From Streptomyces sp. NBC_00353 (lineage in GTDB: Bacteria; Actinomycetota; Actinomycetes; Streptomycetales; Streptomycetaceae): a DNA stretch of 64,000 bases. The position numbers and the translations under genes were made by a program. Below are positions 63,766 through 64,000 of this stretch, piece by piece. Within the stretch, counting starts at the first letter, position 1; each line of letters starts with the position of its first letter. The stretch lies in contig NZ_CP107985.1 of NCBI RefSeq assembly GCF_036108815.1, positions 3,658,001 through 3,722,000 on the forward strand, given 5' to 3'. Under the pieces are notes generated by a model, which was given only the letters and a program-made list of their open reading frames with translations, made no database searches and had not been told where the DNA came from.

Positions 63766-64000
63766 GTGAAGGGCGATTACCAGGAGCTGGTCGACGAGAT
63801 CTCCGCGCTGCTCGGCGCCCCCGCGACACTGGAGAACCGGGACTTCGGCCTGGTCGCCTTCGGGGCGCACGACAGCGACGACGACACGGCGATGGACCCG
63901 GTCCGCACCCGGTCGATCCTCACCCGTCGCTCCACACCCGCGGTCCGCGCCTGGTTCGAGGGCTTCGGTATCGCCCGCGCCACCGGCCCGGTCCGCATCC
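63766..64000 (+). CDS. PucR-type regulator, N-terminal part (cut by window edge)
   Basis: The first 78 codons of a gene starting with GTG (VKGDYQELVDEISALLGAPATLENRDFG...). This N-terminal segment resembles PucR-family regulators that sit divergent from proline dehydrogenase genes in Streptomyces, as I recall. The C-terminal HTH lies outside the window, so the family call rests on this segment and position. It probably activates the proline genes. Confidence 0.7.
   Translation, partial: MKGDYQELVDEISALLGAPATLENRDFGLVAFGAHDSDDDTAMDPVRTRSILTRRSTPAVRAWFEGFGIARATGPVRI

Overview
The window is high-GC actinomycete chromosome, almost certainly Streptomyces. The evidence is strong G/C bias at third codon positions, GTG/TTG starts with AGGAG-type ribosome sites, two tandem conservons (cvnABCD), and a housekeeping backbone in an order I recall from S. 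coelicolor: gltX, cvn1, cvn2, pccE-pccB, then cimA, a TetR gene, agmatine deiminase, urease-like genes, ilvE, leuB and the proline-catabolism genes. No tRNA, rRNA, CRISPR array or prophage was seen.

Layout. 0-2.6 kb: gltX and a fumarylacetoacetate-hydrolase-family gene behind a 62-aa peptide gene. 3.1-13.7 kb: two tandem conservons; the cvnD copies are identical over 264 bp. 13.7-15.6 kb: acyl-CoA carboxylase beta and epsilon subunits. 16-28.6 kb: mostly secreted accessory proteins (GH101 O-glycanase, GH64 beta-1,3-glucanase, an M15-like protein, YceI, a methyltransferase, an SGNH esterase, an aldo/keto reductase, a Gly-rich membrane protein).

28.7-42.5 kb is a beta-glucan oligosaccharide locus. 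A LacI regulator precedes a minus-strand operon encoding a peptide-type (Opp/Dpp) ABC transporter, then GH1 and GH3 beta-glucosidases; a GH30 enzyme with a CBM13 lies on the other side. The same 14-bp palindrome (TGAGAGCGCTCTCA) lies upstream of the GH64 gene and inside the first codons of the transporter's binding-protein gene. This ties extracellular depolymerisation to uptake and intracellular hydrolysis.

42.5-54.6 kb: cimA with an attenuator-like leader, an MFS permease, tetR, agmatine deiminase and a divergent urease pair, then ilvE, leuB and a Tat-exported phosphatase. 54.6-56.8 kb is scarred DNA: facing 3' remnants of a lysR and a phospholipase C gene, an AAC(2')-type acetyltransferase, and a possible CDP-alcohol phosphatidyltransferase remnant. 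56.9-60.3 kb: a GH97 gene whose last codon and stop are supplied by an inserted IS110-family element. That element has a readable bridge RNA: its target guides match both flanks of the insertion and its donor guides match both element ends. This is the most striking feature of the window. 60.4-64 kb: a DUF1877-like gene, then 1-pyrroline-5-carboxylate dehydrogenase and proline dehydrogenase, divergent from a PucR-type regulator cut by the window edge.
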